Shown here piece by piece: positions 9,870 to 18,845 of a DNA stretch of 64,000 nucleotides (its first letter is position 1; each line of letters opens with the position of its first letter). Source of the DNA: Cupriavidus alkaliphilus (GTDB lineage: Bacteria > Pseudomonadota > Gammaproteobacteria > Burkholderiales > Burkholderiaceae). The stretch spans positions 93,751 through 157,750 of the forward strand of contig NZ_FMAD01000013.1 of NCBI RefSeq assembly GCF_900094595.1, read 5' to 3'. Position numbers and translations under genes: made by a program. Below the pieces are notes generated by a model. That model saw only the letters and a program-made list of their open reading frames with translations, ran no database searches and was not told the DNA's origin.

Positions 9870-12800
9870 TTACCCCACCCACTTCCTCGCATTGCGGAAC
9901 ATCCGCATCCACGGGCTGCCGCCGTCGGCGACCTGCTTCCATGCATCCGGCGCCCAGCTCATGGTCGCGGCGCGGAATACGCGCTCGGGGTGCGGCATCA
10001 GCACGGTGAAGCGGCCGTCGACGGTGGTCACCGAGGTGATGCCGTCCGGCGAGCCGTTCGGGTTGAGCGGATAGGTCTGCGTGACCACGCCGTAGTTGTC
10101 GACAAAGCGCAGCGCCACATGGGCCTGGTCGATATTGCCTTGCTGCGAGAAGTCGGCAAACCCTTCGCCGTGCGCGACCACGATCGGGATGCGGCTGCCT
10201 TCCATGCCGGCGAAGAAGATCGACGGCGACGACTGCACCTCGACCGTGACATAGCGCGCCTCGTACTGCTCGGACTGGTTGCGCGTGAACTTGGGCCAGG
10301 CGCCGGCGCCCGGGATGATCGGGGCCAGGTTGCTCATCATCTGGCAGCCGTTGCAAACGCCCAGCGCGAAGGTGTCCTGGCGGTTGAAGAAGGCCGCGAA
10401 CTGCTCGGCCATCTGCGCGTTGAACAGGATGGTCTTGGCCCAGCCCTCGCCCGCGCCCAGCACGTCGCCGTAGCTGAAGCCGCCGCAGGCAACGAAGCCC
10501 TGGAAGTCCGCCAGGTTGGCACGGCCGGCGATCAGGTCGCTCATGTGCACGTCGTGCGTGTCGAAGCCGGCGCGGTCCATGCTGTACGCCATCTCGATCT
10601 GCGAGTTGACGCCCTGCTCGCGCAGGATCGCCACGCGCGGACGGGCGCCGGTGGCAACGAACGGCGCGGCCACGTCTTCGGCCGGATCGAACGTCAGCAC
10701 CGGGCTGATGCCGGGGTCGGCGGCGTCGAGCAGGCGGTCGTATTCGCTGTCGGCGCAGGCCGGGTTGTCGCGCAGGCGCGCGATGCGCCAGCTGACCTCG
10801 CTCCAGTTGCGCTGCAGGTCGGTGCGCGAGGCGCCGAACACCTTCTTCGCGTCACGGTAGATCTCGACCTGGTCGGTGGTGTTGGGCTTGCCGACCACGT
10901 GGCTGCATGCCGACAGGCCGGCCTCGCGCAGCACCGCGAACACGGCGTCGCGGTCTTCCATGCGCACCTGCACCACCGCGCCCAGTTCTTCGGAGAACAG
11001 CGCGCGCAGGGTCTGGTCGTTGCGGCGCTCGGCGACCTGCTGGGCCCAGTTCTTGGCGTCGCCGTAGTCCTGCTCCTGCTGCGGATCGAGCGCCAGCATG
11101 TCGACGTTGAGCGAGATGCCGCAATGGCCGGCAAAGGCCATTTCCGCCAGCGCCGCCATGAAGCCGCCGTCGGAGCGGTCGTGGTAGGCCAGCAGCTTGC
11201 CGTCGCGGTTCAGGCGCTGGATCACGTTGAAGAAGTTCTTCAGGTCCTCGGCATTGTCGACGTCGGGGGCGCTATCGCCCACCTGCTGCGTCACCTGCGC
11301 CAGGATGCTGCCGGCCATGCGGTTCTTGCCTCGGCCCAGGTCGATGGCGATCAGCACGCTGTCGCCGGCGTCGGTGCGCAGCTGCGGCGTCAGCGTGCGG
11401 TTGACGTCGTCCACCGCGGCAAAGGCAGAGATGATCAGCGATACCGGCGCGACCACTTCCTTGTCGACGCCCTGGTCCTGCCACTTGGTGCGCATCGACA
11501 GCGAATCCTTGCCGACCGGGATGCTGATGCCCAGCGCCGGGCACAGTTCCATGCCCACGGCGTGCACGGTGTCGTACAGCTTCGCGTCCTCGCCCTCGAC
11601 GCCGCAGGCGGCCATCCAGTTGGCCGAGAGCTTGACCTTGCCCAGGTCCTTGACCGGTGCCGCGGCCAGGTTGGTCAGCGCCTCGCCGATCGCCATGCGG
11701 CCCGACGCCGGCGCGTCGATCACCGCCAGCGGGGTGCGCTCGCCCATGGTCATCGCCTCGCCGGCGTTGCCCTTGTAGTCCAGCGTGGTCACGGCCACGT
11801 CGGCCACCGGCACCTGCCACGGACCGACCATCTGGTCGCGCGCGTTCATGCCGCCCACGGTGCGGTCGCCGATGCTGATCAGGAACGACTTGCTGGCCAC
11901 GGTCGGGTGGCGCAGCACGTCGCGCACGGCCTGCTCCAGGCTGATGCCGGTCACGTCCACGGCCGGCAGCGGCTGCTCGACGCGCTTGACGTCGCGATGC
12001 ATGCGCGGCGGCTTGCCCAGCAGCACGTCCATCGGCATGTTGACGGCGTAGTGTTCCTTGAGCGCGGCGTCGACGCTGGCGTCGACCAGCTGCAGCTGCT
12101 TCTCTTCAGTGGCAATACCGACCACGGCGAACGGCGAACGCTCGCGCTCGCACATGGCCTGGAACTGCGGGAAGCTGTCCGGCGCGATCGCCAGCACATA
12201 GCGCTCCTGCGACTCGTTGCACCAGATTTCCGCCGGCGACAGGCCGGACTCTTCCAGGTGCACCTGGCGCAGGTCGAAGCGCGCGCCGCGGTCGGCGCCG
12301 TCCACCAGTTCCGGGAAGGCGTTGGAGATGCCGCCCGCGCCGACGTCGTGGATCGACAGGATCGGGTTGGCGTCGCCAAGCTGCCAGCAGGCGTTGATCA
12401 CTTCCTGCGCGCGGCGCTCCATTTCCGGGTTGCCGCGCTGGACCGAGTCGAAGTCCAGGTCGGCGGTGTTGGTGCCGGTCGCCATCGAGCTGGCGGCGCC
12501 GCCGCCCATGCCGATGCGCATGCCCGGGCCGCCCAGCTGGATCAGCAGCGTGCCGGCCGGCAGCGGGTTCTTGTGCGTGTGCGAGGCGTCGATATTGCCG
12601 ATGCCGCCGGCAATCATGATCGGCTTGTGGTAGCCGCGCACGGTGCCGCCGACGTTCTGCTCGTAGACGCGGAAGTAGCCGCCCAGGTTGGCGCGGCCGA
12701 ATTCGTTGTTGAACGCGGCGCCGCCGAGCGGGCCGTCGATCATGATCTGCAGCGGCGAGGCGATGCGGTCGGGCTTGCCGGTTACGCCGGCCTTGTCGTC

Positions 12801-13916
12801 GGGGTTGCGATGCGCCACCGGCTGGGCCGCGTCGCGGTCGTTTTCCCAGGATTCGACGGCATCGGGCAGCATCAGGTTGGACACCGTGAAGCCGGTCAGG
12901 CCGGCCTTGGGCTTGGCGCCGCGGCCGGTCGCGCCCTCGTCGCGGATTTCACCGCCGGCGCCGGTGGAGGCGCCCGGGAACGGCGAGATCGCGGTCGGGT
13001 GGTTGTGCGTCTCCACCTTCATCAGCGTGTGGGTCAGCGCCTCGTGGCGGCCGTACTTGTGGTCTTCGCCGCGCGGGAACCAGCGCTCGGCCACGTCGCC
13101 TTCCATCACCGCCGAGTTGTCCGAATAGGCCACGATCGAGCCCTGCGGATTGAGCTGGTGCGTATTGCGGATCATCGCGAACAGCGACTTGTCCTGCTGC
13201 ACGCCGTCGATGGTCCAGGTGGCGTTGAAGATCTTGTGGCGGCAGTGTTCGCTGTTGGCCTGCGCGAACATCATCAGCTCGACGTCGGTCGGGTTGCGCT
13301 CCAGCTTCGCGTAGGCATCGACCAGATAGTCGATCTCGTCCTCGGACAACGCCAGGCCCATCTCGACGTTGGCCGCGGCCAGCGCGCTGCGCCCGGCGGA
13401 GATGTCGATAAAGCGCAGCGGCTTGGCCGGCAGTTCCTGGAACAGGCCGGCGGCATCGTCACGCGACGCGACCACGGTCTCGGTCATGCGGTCGAACAGG
13501 TGCGCGGCGACCGCGGCGCGGGTGTCCGCATCCAGCGACTTGCGCCCGCACAGCAGGCCCTTCTTGCAGATCACGGTGATCTCGATGCCGCGCTCGATGC
13601 GGTGGATATGGGTCAGGCCGCAGTTGTGGGCGATGTCGGTGGCCTTGCTGGCCCACGGCGAGATCGTGCCGAAGCGCGGGATCACCACGAAGCGGTCGCC
13701 CTCGGGCTGCTCGGCGAATGGTGCGCCATAGGTCAGCAGCGCCGCCACGCGCGACTGGTCGTCGGCCGACAGCGGCGTTTGCGCGTCGACGAAATGCAGG
13801 AACTGGCCGTGCACCGACTCGATATCGGCGTCGATTTGCCGGAGAGCGGTGAGCAGGCGTTGCTGACGGAAGGCGGAAAGCGCCAAAGCGCCGGGGAAGC
13901 ACGAGAAATGCGCCAT
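9870..13916 (-). CDS. purL: Phosphoribosylformylglycinamidine synthase (FGAM synthetase, large single-chain form)
   Basis: PurL converts FGAR, ATP and glutamine to FGAM in purine synthesis. The 1348-residue product is the fused form, with PurS-like N-terminal, two AIRS-type ATP domains and a C-terminal class I glutaminase. Visible motifs are the PurL block VKVETHNHPTAISPFPGASTG-like region (written KVETHNHPTAISPFPG), GGYFRVYEQN, the glutaminase nucleophile in LGVCNGCQMMSNL and the C-terminal triad residues in PHPERVFRA. ATG 13914-13916 gives the conserved start MAHFSCFPGA; the frame stays open 55 codons upstream without family similarity. It stands alone on the minus strand. Confidence 0.97.
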   Translation of the reverse strand: MAHFSCFPGALALSAFRQQRLLTALRQIDADIESVHGQFLHFVDAQTPLSADDQSRVAALLTYGAPFAEQPEGDRFVVIPRFGTISPWASKATDIAHNCGLTHIHRIERGIEITVICKKGLLCGRKSLDADTRAAVAAHLFDRMTETVVASRDDAAGLFQELPAKPLRFIDISAGRSALAAANVEMGLALSEDEIDYLVDAYAKLERNPTDVELMMFAQANSEHCRHKIFNATWTIDGVQQDKSLFAMIRNTHQLNPQGSIVAYSDNSAVMEGDVAERWFPRGEDHKYGRHEALTHTLMKVETHNHPTAISPFPGASTGAGGEIRDEGATGRGAKPKAGLTGFTVSNLMLPDAVESWENDRDAAQPVAHRNPDDKAGVTGKPDRIASPLQIMIDGPLGGAAFNNEFGRANLGGYFRVYEQNVGGTVRGYHKPIMIAGGIGNIDASHTHKNPLPAGTLLIQLGGPGMRIGMGGGAASSMATGTNTADLDFDSVQRGNPEMERRAQEVINACWQLGDANPILSIHDVGAGGISNAFPELVDGADRGARFDLRQVHLEESGLSPAEIWCNESQERYVLAIAPDSFPQFQAMCERERSPFAVVGIATEEKQLQLVDASVDAALKEHYAVNMPMDVLLGKPPRMHRDVKRVEQPLPAVDVTGISLEQAVRDVLRHPTVASKSFLISIGDRTVGGMNARDQMVGPWQVPVADVAVTTLDYKGNAGEAMTMGERTPLAVIDAPASGRMAIGEALTNLAAAPVKDLGKVKLSANWMAACGVEGEDAKLYDTVHAVGMELCPALGISIPVGKDSLSMRTKWQDQGVDKEVVAPVSLIISAFAAVDDVNRTLTPQLRTDAGDSVLIAIDLGRGKNRMAGSILAQVTQQVGDSAPDVDNAEDLKNFFNVIQRLNRDGKLLAYHDRSDGGFMAALAEMAFAGHCGISLNVDMLALDPQQEQDYGDAKNWAQQVAERRNDQTLRALFSEELGAVVQVRMEDRDAVFAVLREAGLSACSHVVGKPNTTDQVEIYRDAKKVFGASRTDLQRNWSEVSWRIARLRDNPACADSEYDRLLDAADPGISPVLTFDPAEDVAAPFVATGARPRVAILREQGVNSQIEMAYSMDRAGFDTHDVHMSDLIAGRANLADFQGFVACGGFSYGDVLGAGEGWAKTILFNAQMAEQFAAFFNRQDTFALGVCNGCQMMSNLAPIIPGAGAWPKFTRNQSEQYEARYVTVEVQSSPSIFFAGMEGSRIPIVVAHGEGFADFSQQGNIDQAHVALRFVDNYGVVTQTYPLNPNGSPDGITSVTTVDGRFTVLMPHPERVFRAATMSWAPDAWKQVADGGSPWMRMFRNARKWVG

Positions 13917-14128
13917 GATCGTAGCGGTCGGGAGGCGTGGAGGTAAAGCCTGGTACGGGCCTGGTAGGGGGCTGCTGCTTGCTCGGCACCGCTGCATGGG
14001 GCGCCGGCTGGCGGGAAACCGGTATTGTACCTTGCCGGCACCCGCTTTTTGCACTGCGACATCAGCACGGCGCCGTGTCACGTTCCGGCGTGATAATGCT
14101 TATGCGTCACTTTATGGCAGGAAACGGC

Positions 14129-14728
14129 TCAGAGTGACGTTGCCGACCGCGCCGCCTGTTCGTACAGGCCGGTCAACACCCGCATTAGCCGGGCCAGTTC
14201 GCCGATCTCGGCATTCTCTTCGCTGCCGGCGGTGAAATTGCTGGTCAGGCATTGCTCGCGGATCTCGCGGTAGCGCGAACACGCCTCGGCGCCCGCATCG
14301 GTGGTCGAGTACGTGGCCTCCTTGCCCACCCGCTCCCCGCTCACCAGCCCGAGCCCCTGCAGCTTCTTCAGCGCATAGGTGACCAGGTGGGTGTCTTCCA
14401 CGTTGAGCACGAAGCAGATATCGGCCAGCCGCTTGGGCCGGCCGCGGTGGTTGACGTGGTGCAGCACCAGCACGTCGAGGAAGGTCAGGTCGCGCACGCC
14501 GGCCGCGCCCATGCAGCGCACCACCCAGCGGCTGTAGGCGTTGTAGGCGGTGTTCAGGCCGAACTCGAATTCCGACAGCTCGGGACTGCGCACCGACACC
14601 AGGTGCGACGACGACACGATATTCGCGCCGGCGGCGCGCGACAGTGCGGTGGCTGGCCTGCCGGCAGGGGTATCGGCGACCGCGGCGGCTGCGGTGGCGG
14701 GCGCGCTTTCGGCTGGCTTGCGTGACAT
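14129..14728 (-). CDS. MarR-like winged-helix transcriptional regulator
   Basis: This 199-residue DNA-binding protein has a MarR-type winged helix, about residues 60-160 (FGLNTAYNAYSRWVVRCMGAAGVRDLTFLDVLVLHHV, then KRLADICFVLNVEDTHLVTYALKKLQGLGLVSGERVGKEATY). The wing ends in a Lys/Glu-rich turn as usual. Residues 1-35 are an Ala-rich, probably disordered extension. Its target is unknown. It is co-oriented with purL 212 bp downstream. I could not assign a named subfamily. Confidence 0.82.
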   Translation of the reverse strand: MSRKPAESAPATAAAAVADTPAGRPATALSRAAGANIVSSSHLVSVRSPELSEFEFGLNTAYNAYSRWVVRCMGAAGVRDLTFLDVLVLHHVNHRGRPKRLADICFVLNVEDTHLVTYALKKLQGLGLVSGERVGKEATYSTTDAGAEACSRYREIREQCLTSNFTAGSEENAEIGELARLMRVLTGLYEQAARSATSL

Positions 14729-14939
14729 GGGGGACGATTCCTTTCGATGGAGGGCGGCGTTGACGGCGGTTCGGGGTACCAGATTTCGCGGGATCGAGCC
14801 GCCGGACGCCGCCTTTGGCCTGATAGTTTATCGGTGAATTACCACGAATAAAACGACATTTCGGGCGGCGCCGCCCGCCGGGGAAGCCAAACAGGCGTCA
14901 CCGCGTTTCGGACTCTTCCCAGACCAGCCGGAGACGCTA

Positions 14940-14959
14940 TACTGTATATTCATACAGTA
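14940..14959. promoter_or_regulatory. LexA (SOS) box
   Basis: TACTGTATATTCATACAGTA matches the enterobacterial LexA consensus (TACTGTATATATATACAGTA) at 18 of 20 positions, with the essential CTG-N10-CAG core. It ends 16 bp before the start codon of the small zinc-ribbon gene, so LexA bound here would block its promoter. Most of the surrounding DNA is GC-rich, so a chance match is unlikely. Confidence 0.88.
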
Positions 14960-14975
14960 TCAATCCGAGCCCCCC

Positions 14976-15224
14976 ATGTCGCCCGAACCTGCAAACTGCC
15001 CCCTTTGCGGCGCTGCTGCCGAGCGCACGCGCGCCGCGCCCCGCGGCTATCTCTACCTGTGTCCCGGCTGCGGCGCGTATCACATCAGCCGCAGCGCCCT
15101 GGCCTGCCGCCAGGACATTCCGGCTTCCGCCAGGAGCGATGTCCGGCTGCTGCGCGCCTATGGCCACCAGCCCCAGATCGAGGTCTGCCGGGACGGCGTG
15201 CGCATCGTGCCCGGGCGGAGCTAG
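14976..15224 (+). CDS. Small zinc-ribbon protein of unknown function, predicted SOS-regulated
   Basis: The product has 82 residues. Two CxxC knuckles, NCPLCGAA (Cys8/Cys11) and YLCPGCGAYHIS (Cys29/Cys32), would bind one zinc as a rubredoxin-like ribbon. The rest is short and basic (SRSALACRQDIPASARSDVRLLRAYG). I recognise no named family. A near-perfect LexA box sits directly upstream, so induction by DNA damage is predicted. The next gene starts 2 bp after the stop, giving a two-gene unit. A nucleic-acid-binding role is possible but not shown. Confidence 0.75.
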   Translation: MSPEPANCPLCGAAAERTRAAPRGYLYLCPGCGAYHISRSALACRQDIPASARSDVRLLRAYGHQPQIEVCRDGVRIVPGRS

Positions 15225-15226
15225 GC

Positions 15227-15508
15227 ATGGGCAACAGCAAACGGGCGGCAAGCTGCCACTTGCCGGCGGCAACGCCCGAGTATCCGGTGCCGGGGGCGAA
15301 CGGCATACTGGCGCAGGTGCAGGGACACCATGTCGCCGCCGCGCTGCAGACCCTGCCGCGCGCGACGGCGGACGCGCCCAATCACCATGAGGTGCTGGTC
15401 GAGGCCGGCCATCTCGGCACGGTCAGGCTCTTTATCGTGAAGAAGCTCGCGCGCCATAACCGGCACAGCCACTATTACTGGTCGGCCTATCGCGCGGAGC
15501 CGGCCTGA
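15227..15508 (+). CDS. Small protein of unknown function, second gene of the LexA-box unit
   Basis: This 93-residue protein begins MGNSKRAASCHLPAATPEYP. The ATG at 15227 is preceded by GGAG at 6 bases and lies 2 bp after the zinc-ribbon gene stop, so translation is probably coupled. The C-terminal half (HHEVLVEAGHLGTVRLFIVKK, then LARHNRHSHYYWSAYRAEPA) is basic and aromatic, looks like a compact alpha/beta domain, and resembles no family I know. There is no signal peptide or membrane segment. Its location makes it a candidate SOS-response protein. Confidence 0.7.
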   Translation: MGNSKRAASCHLPAATPEYPVPGANGILAQVQGHHVAAALQTLPRATADAPNHHEVLVEAGHLGTVRLFIVKKLARHNRHSHYYWSAYRAEPA

Positions 15509-15550
15509 CGCCGGGCCGGCGTGCCGCCTGGTGTTCCGCACGACCCCGAA

Positions 15551-15693
15551 GCATCAAGACGTGATGCATTTCTGCCACGCTACCTCTTGAGTAGGGCTAT
15601 GCTATGGCGACCATGTCGCGGCAATATCGAACTGCCGAATGCGTTCACCCATTCGGCTTCGACCGCCCGCTACACGTAGCGGGCGCTTTTTTT
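15551..15693 (+). ncRNA. Hairpin array ending in a terminator: candidate small RNA or mRNA leader
   Basis: Three perfect inverted repeats occur in 143 bp with no gene. GCATCA/TGATGC lies at 15551-15567. GCCGAATG/CATTCGGC lies at 15634-15657 with an 8-nt loop. The last is a 9-bp terminator hairpin at 15664-15685 followed by seven T. The terminator is 24 bp before the DUF2188 start, so transcripts entering from upstream would end here. This fits a small RNA with a 3' intrinsic terminator, or an attenuator. No good promoter is visible, so the 5' end is not defined. Confidence 0.4.
15664..15693 (+). terminator. Intrinsic terminator before the DUF2188 gene
   Basis: CGCCCGCTA pairs with TAGCGGGCG around a CACG loop (15664-15685), followed by C and seven T. 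This is a strong Rho-independent terminator that separates the SOS-type unit from the next genes. Confidence 0.8.
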
Positions 15694-15716
15694 CTGGCCC
15701 TGACCCGGGAGGCAAT

Positions 15717-15935
15717 ATGCAAGCGCGAATCATTCGCGTTACACCGGTCGACTCTGGCTGGACGCTGGACTCCGACAGCTTTCCCCAGCCGCAACGGTTC
15801 CGGACGCTCGAGGACGCGATCTCGGCGGGATGGGCGCAGGCCAGGCAGCAAAACGGCGAACTGCATATCCATCGCCACGACGGTGGCCTGCGCCTGCGCG
15901 TGGCCGCTGGCAGCACCGGGGAATCACAGGGCTGA
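15717..15935 (+). CDS. DUF2188-like small protein
   Basis: This 72-residue protein (MQARIIRVTPVDSGWTLDSD ... RFRTLEDAISAGWAQARQQNGELHIHRHDGGLRLRVA) has the beta-beta-alpha-beta layout of DUF2188. It includes the W-x-L strand, the helix DAISAGWAQARQ and the HIHRHDG turn. The function of the family is not known. The ATG at 15717 has GGGAGG 5 bases upstream. It directly follows a strong terminator, so its own promoter would have to overlap that hairpin, or expression depends on read-through. Confidence 0.7.
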   Translation: MQARIIRVTPVDSGWTLDSDSFPQPQRFRTLEDAISAGWAQARQQNGELHIHRHDGGLRLRVAAGSTGESQG

Positions 15936-16050
15936 TATCGGGGATCTCGCCGGCCCATGGCCCTGCGGTCATCGGCCGCGCCGACAATCAGCGTAAGATG
16001 GCTCCCACCCAGGTATATAGACGGGTTCGCCCAATCCTGCCGGAGCAGAC

Positions 16051-17166
16051 ATGCGACTTGCTGACTTCATCTTGCGCGACATGAGCCGCATCCTGACGGA
16101 ATGGGAGGCGTTTGCCGCCACCCAGCTGCCGGCCGCCGGACACATGGATTCACTCGCGCTGCGCAATCACGCGGTATATATCCTGCAGGCCGTAGCCAAG
16201 GACCTGTCGACCCCGCAAACCCGCCACGCCCAGCGTGAGAAGTCGATGGGGCGGGCTCCGCGCCTGGCCGATGCACCGGAAACCGCGGCCCAGACCCACG
16301 CGCTGCTGCGGGCGCGGCACGGCTTCAACATCAACCAGATGGTGGCCGAGTACCGGGCCCTGCGTGCCAGCGTGCTGAGCCTGTGGATCGATGCCTGCCT
16401 GCCGGACGCGCCGGATCTCGATGACATGATCCGTTTCAACGAGGCCATCGACCAGGCCGTCGCGGAATCGGTGGGCTATTTCGATGCGCAGGTCGAGCAG
16501 GCGCGCAACCTGCTGCTCGGCATGCTGGGACACGACATGCGCAGCCCGTTGCAGACCATCCAGTCCACCGCGCACTTCCTGGCGGCGCTGAATGCCGGGG
16601 AGAAGGTCTCGGAAGCCGCGGCCCGGCTTATCCGCAGCGGCGCCCGCATGAACGCGCTGCTGGACGACCTGTGCGATTTCAACCGGACCAAGCTTGGCCT
16701 GGGCATCAATATCGCGCCGGCCGGCATCGACCTGGCGCAGGTGTTTGGCGATGCCGTGGACCAGCTGCGCGCCGCCCACCCGGACCACCGCATCGAATTC
16801 GCCGTCCATGGCAACGTGCAGGGCGTCTGGGACGGCCTGCGGCTGCAGCAGCTGCTTTCCAACCTGGTCAACAATGCGGTCACGTACGGCGCAGCGGACG
16901 CGCCGGTCCGCGTGGTCGCGACCGGCGATGATGCGGAGGTCCGTGTCGCGGTCTGGAACAGCGGGCCGCCGATCGATCCGCAGGCCTTGAGCCAGATCTT
17001 CGACCCGCTCAGGCGAGGCGAGGATCCGCACGACAAGAACGCTCCCGGGCTGGGGCTCGGGCTGTATATCGCCAGCGAAATCGCCAAGGCCCACCACGGG
17101 TCGATCGAAGCCCGCTCGGATGCGGCCGGAACCGTGTTCGAGCTCTGCCTGCCGCGGCATGCCTAG
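16051..17166 (+). CDS. Orphan sensor histidine kinase with RsbRD-like N-terminal domain
   Basis: The product is a soluble 371-residue kinase. Residues 1-150 are a helical sensor region resembling the RsbRD N-terminal domain (LLRARHGFNINQMVAEYRALRASVL, VAESVGYFDAQVEQ). The phosphoacceptor His is in LGMLGHDMRSPLQTIQSTAHFL (about residue 161). The ATPase domain has the N box LSNLVNNAVTYGA and the G box GLGLGLYIASEIAKAHHGSI. There are no transmembrane segments, so it senses a cytoplasmic signal. No response regulator lies nearby. CGGAG precedes the ATG at 6 bases. Confidence 0.9.
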   Translation: MRLADFILRDMSRILTEWEAFAATQLPAAGHMDSLALRNHAVYILQAVAKDLSTPQTRHAQREKSMGRAPRLADAPETAAQTHALLRARHGFNINQMVAEYRALRASVLSLWIDACLPDAPDLDDMIRFNEAIDQAVAESVGYFDAQVEQARNLLLGMLGHDMRSPLQTIQSTAHFLAALNAGEKVSEAAARLIRSGARMNALLDDLCDFNRTKLGLGINIAPAGIDLAQVFGDAVDQLRAAHPDHRIEFAVHGNVQGVWDGLRLQQLLSNLVNNAVTYGAADAPVRVVATGDDAEVRVAVWNSGPPIDPQALSQIFDPLRRGEDPHDKNAPGLGLGLYIASEIAKAHHGSIEARSDAAGTVFELCLPRHA

Positions 17167-17346
17167 CCGACGGCGCTGCCCCGGCACCATCACATAGAGG
17201 CCATCCCTATCTGTCGCCCTGCAGGGCTTCTTGCTACCCTTGAGGTTCCCACGCTGCGCCCCGGCGACTGCGCGGGACGGTTCCGCGGCGGGGCCCGCCC
17301 CGCCCCCCGCGCGCCGCGTGCGTATCCGCCCCCAATTTGCAGACCC

Positions 17347-18720
17347 ATGCCATTGATGCTTCCCGACCTCGATACCCTCAACGCCCGCCTGCGCGACGGC
17401 GCCACCAGCCGCGCGCAGATCGTCGAGCAGGCCGCGGCCCGGGCGGCCACGCCGGCGGCCGAGGCCGTGTTCCTGCACCGCACCTTCGAGGCCGCCGCCC
17501 AGGTGGCGCGCGCCGCCGACGCCGCCAGCCGGGCCGGCAAGGCGCTGCATCCGCTGGCGGGCCTGCCGGTCTCGGTCAAGGACCTGTATGACGTGGCCGG
17601 CGAGGTCACCCGTGCCGCCTCGCTGGTGCGCGCCGACGCCGCGCCGGCCGCCGCCGACGCCCCGGTGGTGGCGCGGCTGCGCGCGGCCGGCGCGGCGCTG
17701 GTCGGGCGCACCAACATGACCGAGTTCGCGTTCTCGGGCGTGGGCATCAATCCCCATTACGGCACGCCCGCCAATCCGGCCGGCGGCGGCCCCGCGCGCA
17801 TCCCGGGCGGGTCGTCGTCGGGCGCCGCGGTATCGGTGGCGCTGGGGCTGGCGGTGGCCGCGCTGGGCAGCGACACCGGCGGCTCGATCCGCATCCCGGC
17901 GGCGCTGTGCGGCATCACCGGCTTCAAGCCCACCGCGCGGCGCGTGCCGCTGGCGGGGGCGTTCCCGCTGTCGTACACGCTCGACACCGCCTGCGCCATG
18001 GCGCGCACGGTCGGCGACTGCATAGCGGTGGACAGCGTGATCGCCGACAGCGCGGTGCTGCCGCGCGTGACCGATCCCGCCGCCACGCGGCTGGCGATCC
18101 CGCGCCAGCTGCTGCTGGACGATCTCGATCCGGTGGTGGCGCGCGCCTTCGACCGCGCGCTGGGCCGGCTGTCGGCCGCCGGCGTGCGGCTGGAGCATGT
18201 CGACCTGCCCGAACTCGGCGAACTGGCCGCGCTGAACGCTCATGGCGGCTTCAGCGCGGCCGAGGCCTATGCCATCCACCGCCACCTGCTGGCGGCCCGC
18301 CGCGACCGCTACGATGCGCGCGTGGCGTCGCGCATCGACCGCGGCGCCGGCGTGAGCGCCGCCGACTATATCGACCTGGGCCGCGCCCGGCTGGACTGGA
18401 TCGCCCGCATGGAAGCCCGGCTGGCCGGGTTCGACGCGGTGGTCTGCCCCACCGTGCCGATGGTGGCGCCCGAGATCGGGCCGCTGCGCACCGATGACGC
18501 GCACTTCTTCCGCGTCAATGCCCTGCTGTTGCGCAATACCTCCGCCTTCAATTTCTTCGACGGCTGCTCGCTGTCCATGCCCTGCCACGCGCCGGACGAA
18601 CTGCCGGTCGGGCTGATGCTGTCGCACGGGCCGATGCGCGACGCCGCGCTGCTCGGCACGGCGCTTGCATTGGAACGCATCGTGCAGCCCGTCGTGCAGC
18701 CATCAGCGCGCGACGACTGA
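17347..18720 (+). CDS. Amidase-signature family amidohydrolase
   Basis: This 457-residue amidase-signature enzyme hydrolyses a carboxamide. The Ser-cisSer-Lys triad is visible: Lys in LPVSVKDLYDV, and the Gly/Ser-rich block GGSSSGAAVSVALGLAVAALGSDTGGS with the two serines. Next comes IRIPAALCGITGFKPT, also a signature. The exact substrate cannot be read from the sequence; GatA is unlikely because gatB and gatC are absent. It is followed 125 bp later by a TRAP transporter and an amino-acid dehydrogenase gene on the same strand, suggesting release of an amino acid or amine from an imported amide. Confidence 0.9.
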   Translation: MPLMLPDLDTLNARLRDGATSRAQIVEQAAARAATPAAEAVFLHRTFEAAAQVARAADAASRAGKALHPLAGLPVSVKDLYDVAGEVTRAASLVRADAAPAAADAPVVARLRAAGAALVGRTNMTEFAFSGVGINPHYGTPANPAGGGPARIPGGSSSGAAVSVALGLAVAALGSDTGGSIRIPAALCGITGFKPTARRVPLAGAFPLSYTLDTACAMARTVGDCIAVDSVIADSAVLPRVTDPAATRLAIPRQLLLDDLDPVVARAFDRALGRLSAAGVRLEHVDLPELGELAALNAHGGFSAAEAYAIHRHLLAARRDRYDARVASRIDRGAGVSAADYIDLGRARLDWIARMEARLAGFDAVVCPTVPMVAPEIGPLRTDDAHFFRVNALLLRNTSAFNFFDGCSLSMPCHAPDELPVGLMLSHGPMRDAALLGTALALERIVQPVVQPSARDD

Positions 18721-18845
18721 GCCCGCCGCCGCGCCGTTGATCTTGCGCCACGCGCCCGGTCCGGAGCCAGGCCTGCGCGTGGCACCAGGTAGTACGCAAC
18801 CCGCTGTACAACCGCGCCCCCGCGCGCACACCAGGAGAGATCGAG

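Noticed and set aside
9789..13946. A 1385-codon open frame antisense to purL
   Set aside because: It is rich in Arg/His/Ala and mirrors purL codon structure. Long antisense frames are expected in high-GC genes; purL motifs are unmistakable.
16150..18627. An 825-codon minus-strand frame across the kinase and amidase genes
   Set aside because: It crosses two real genes and their spacer and has a shadow-type composition.
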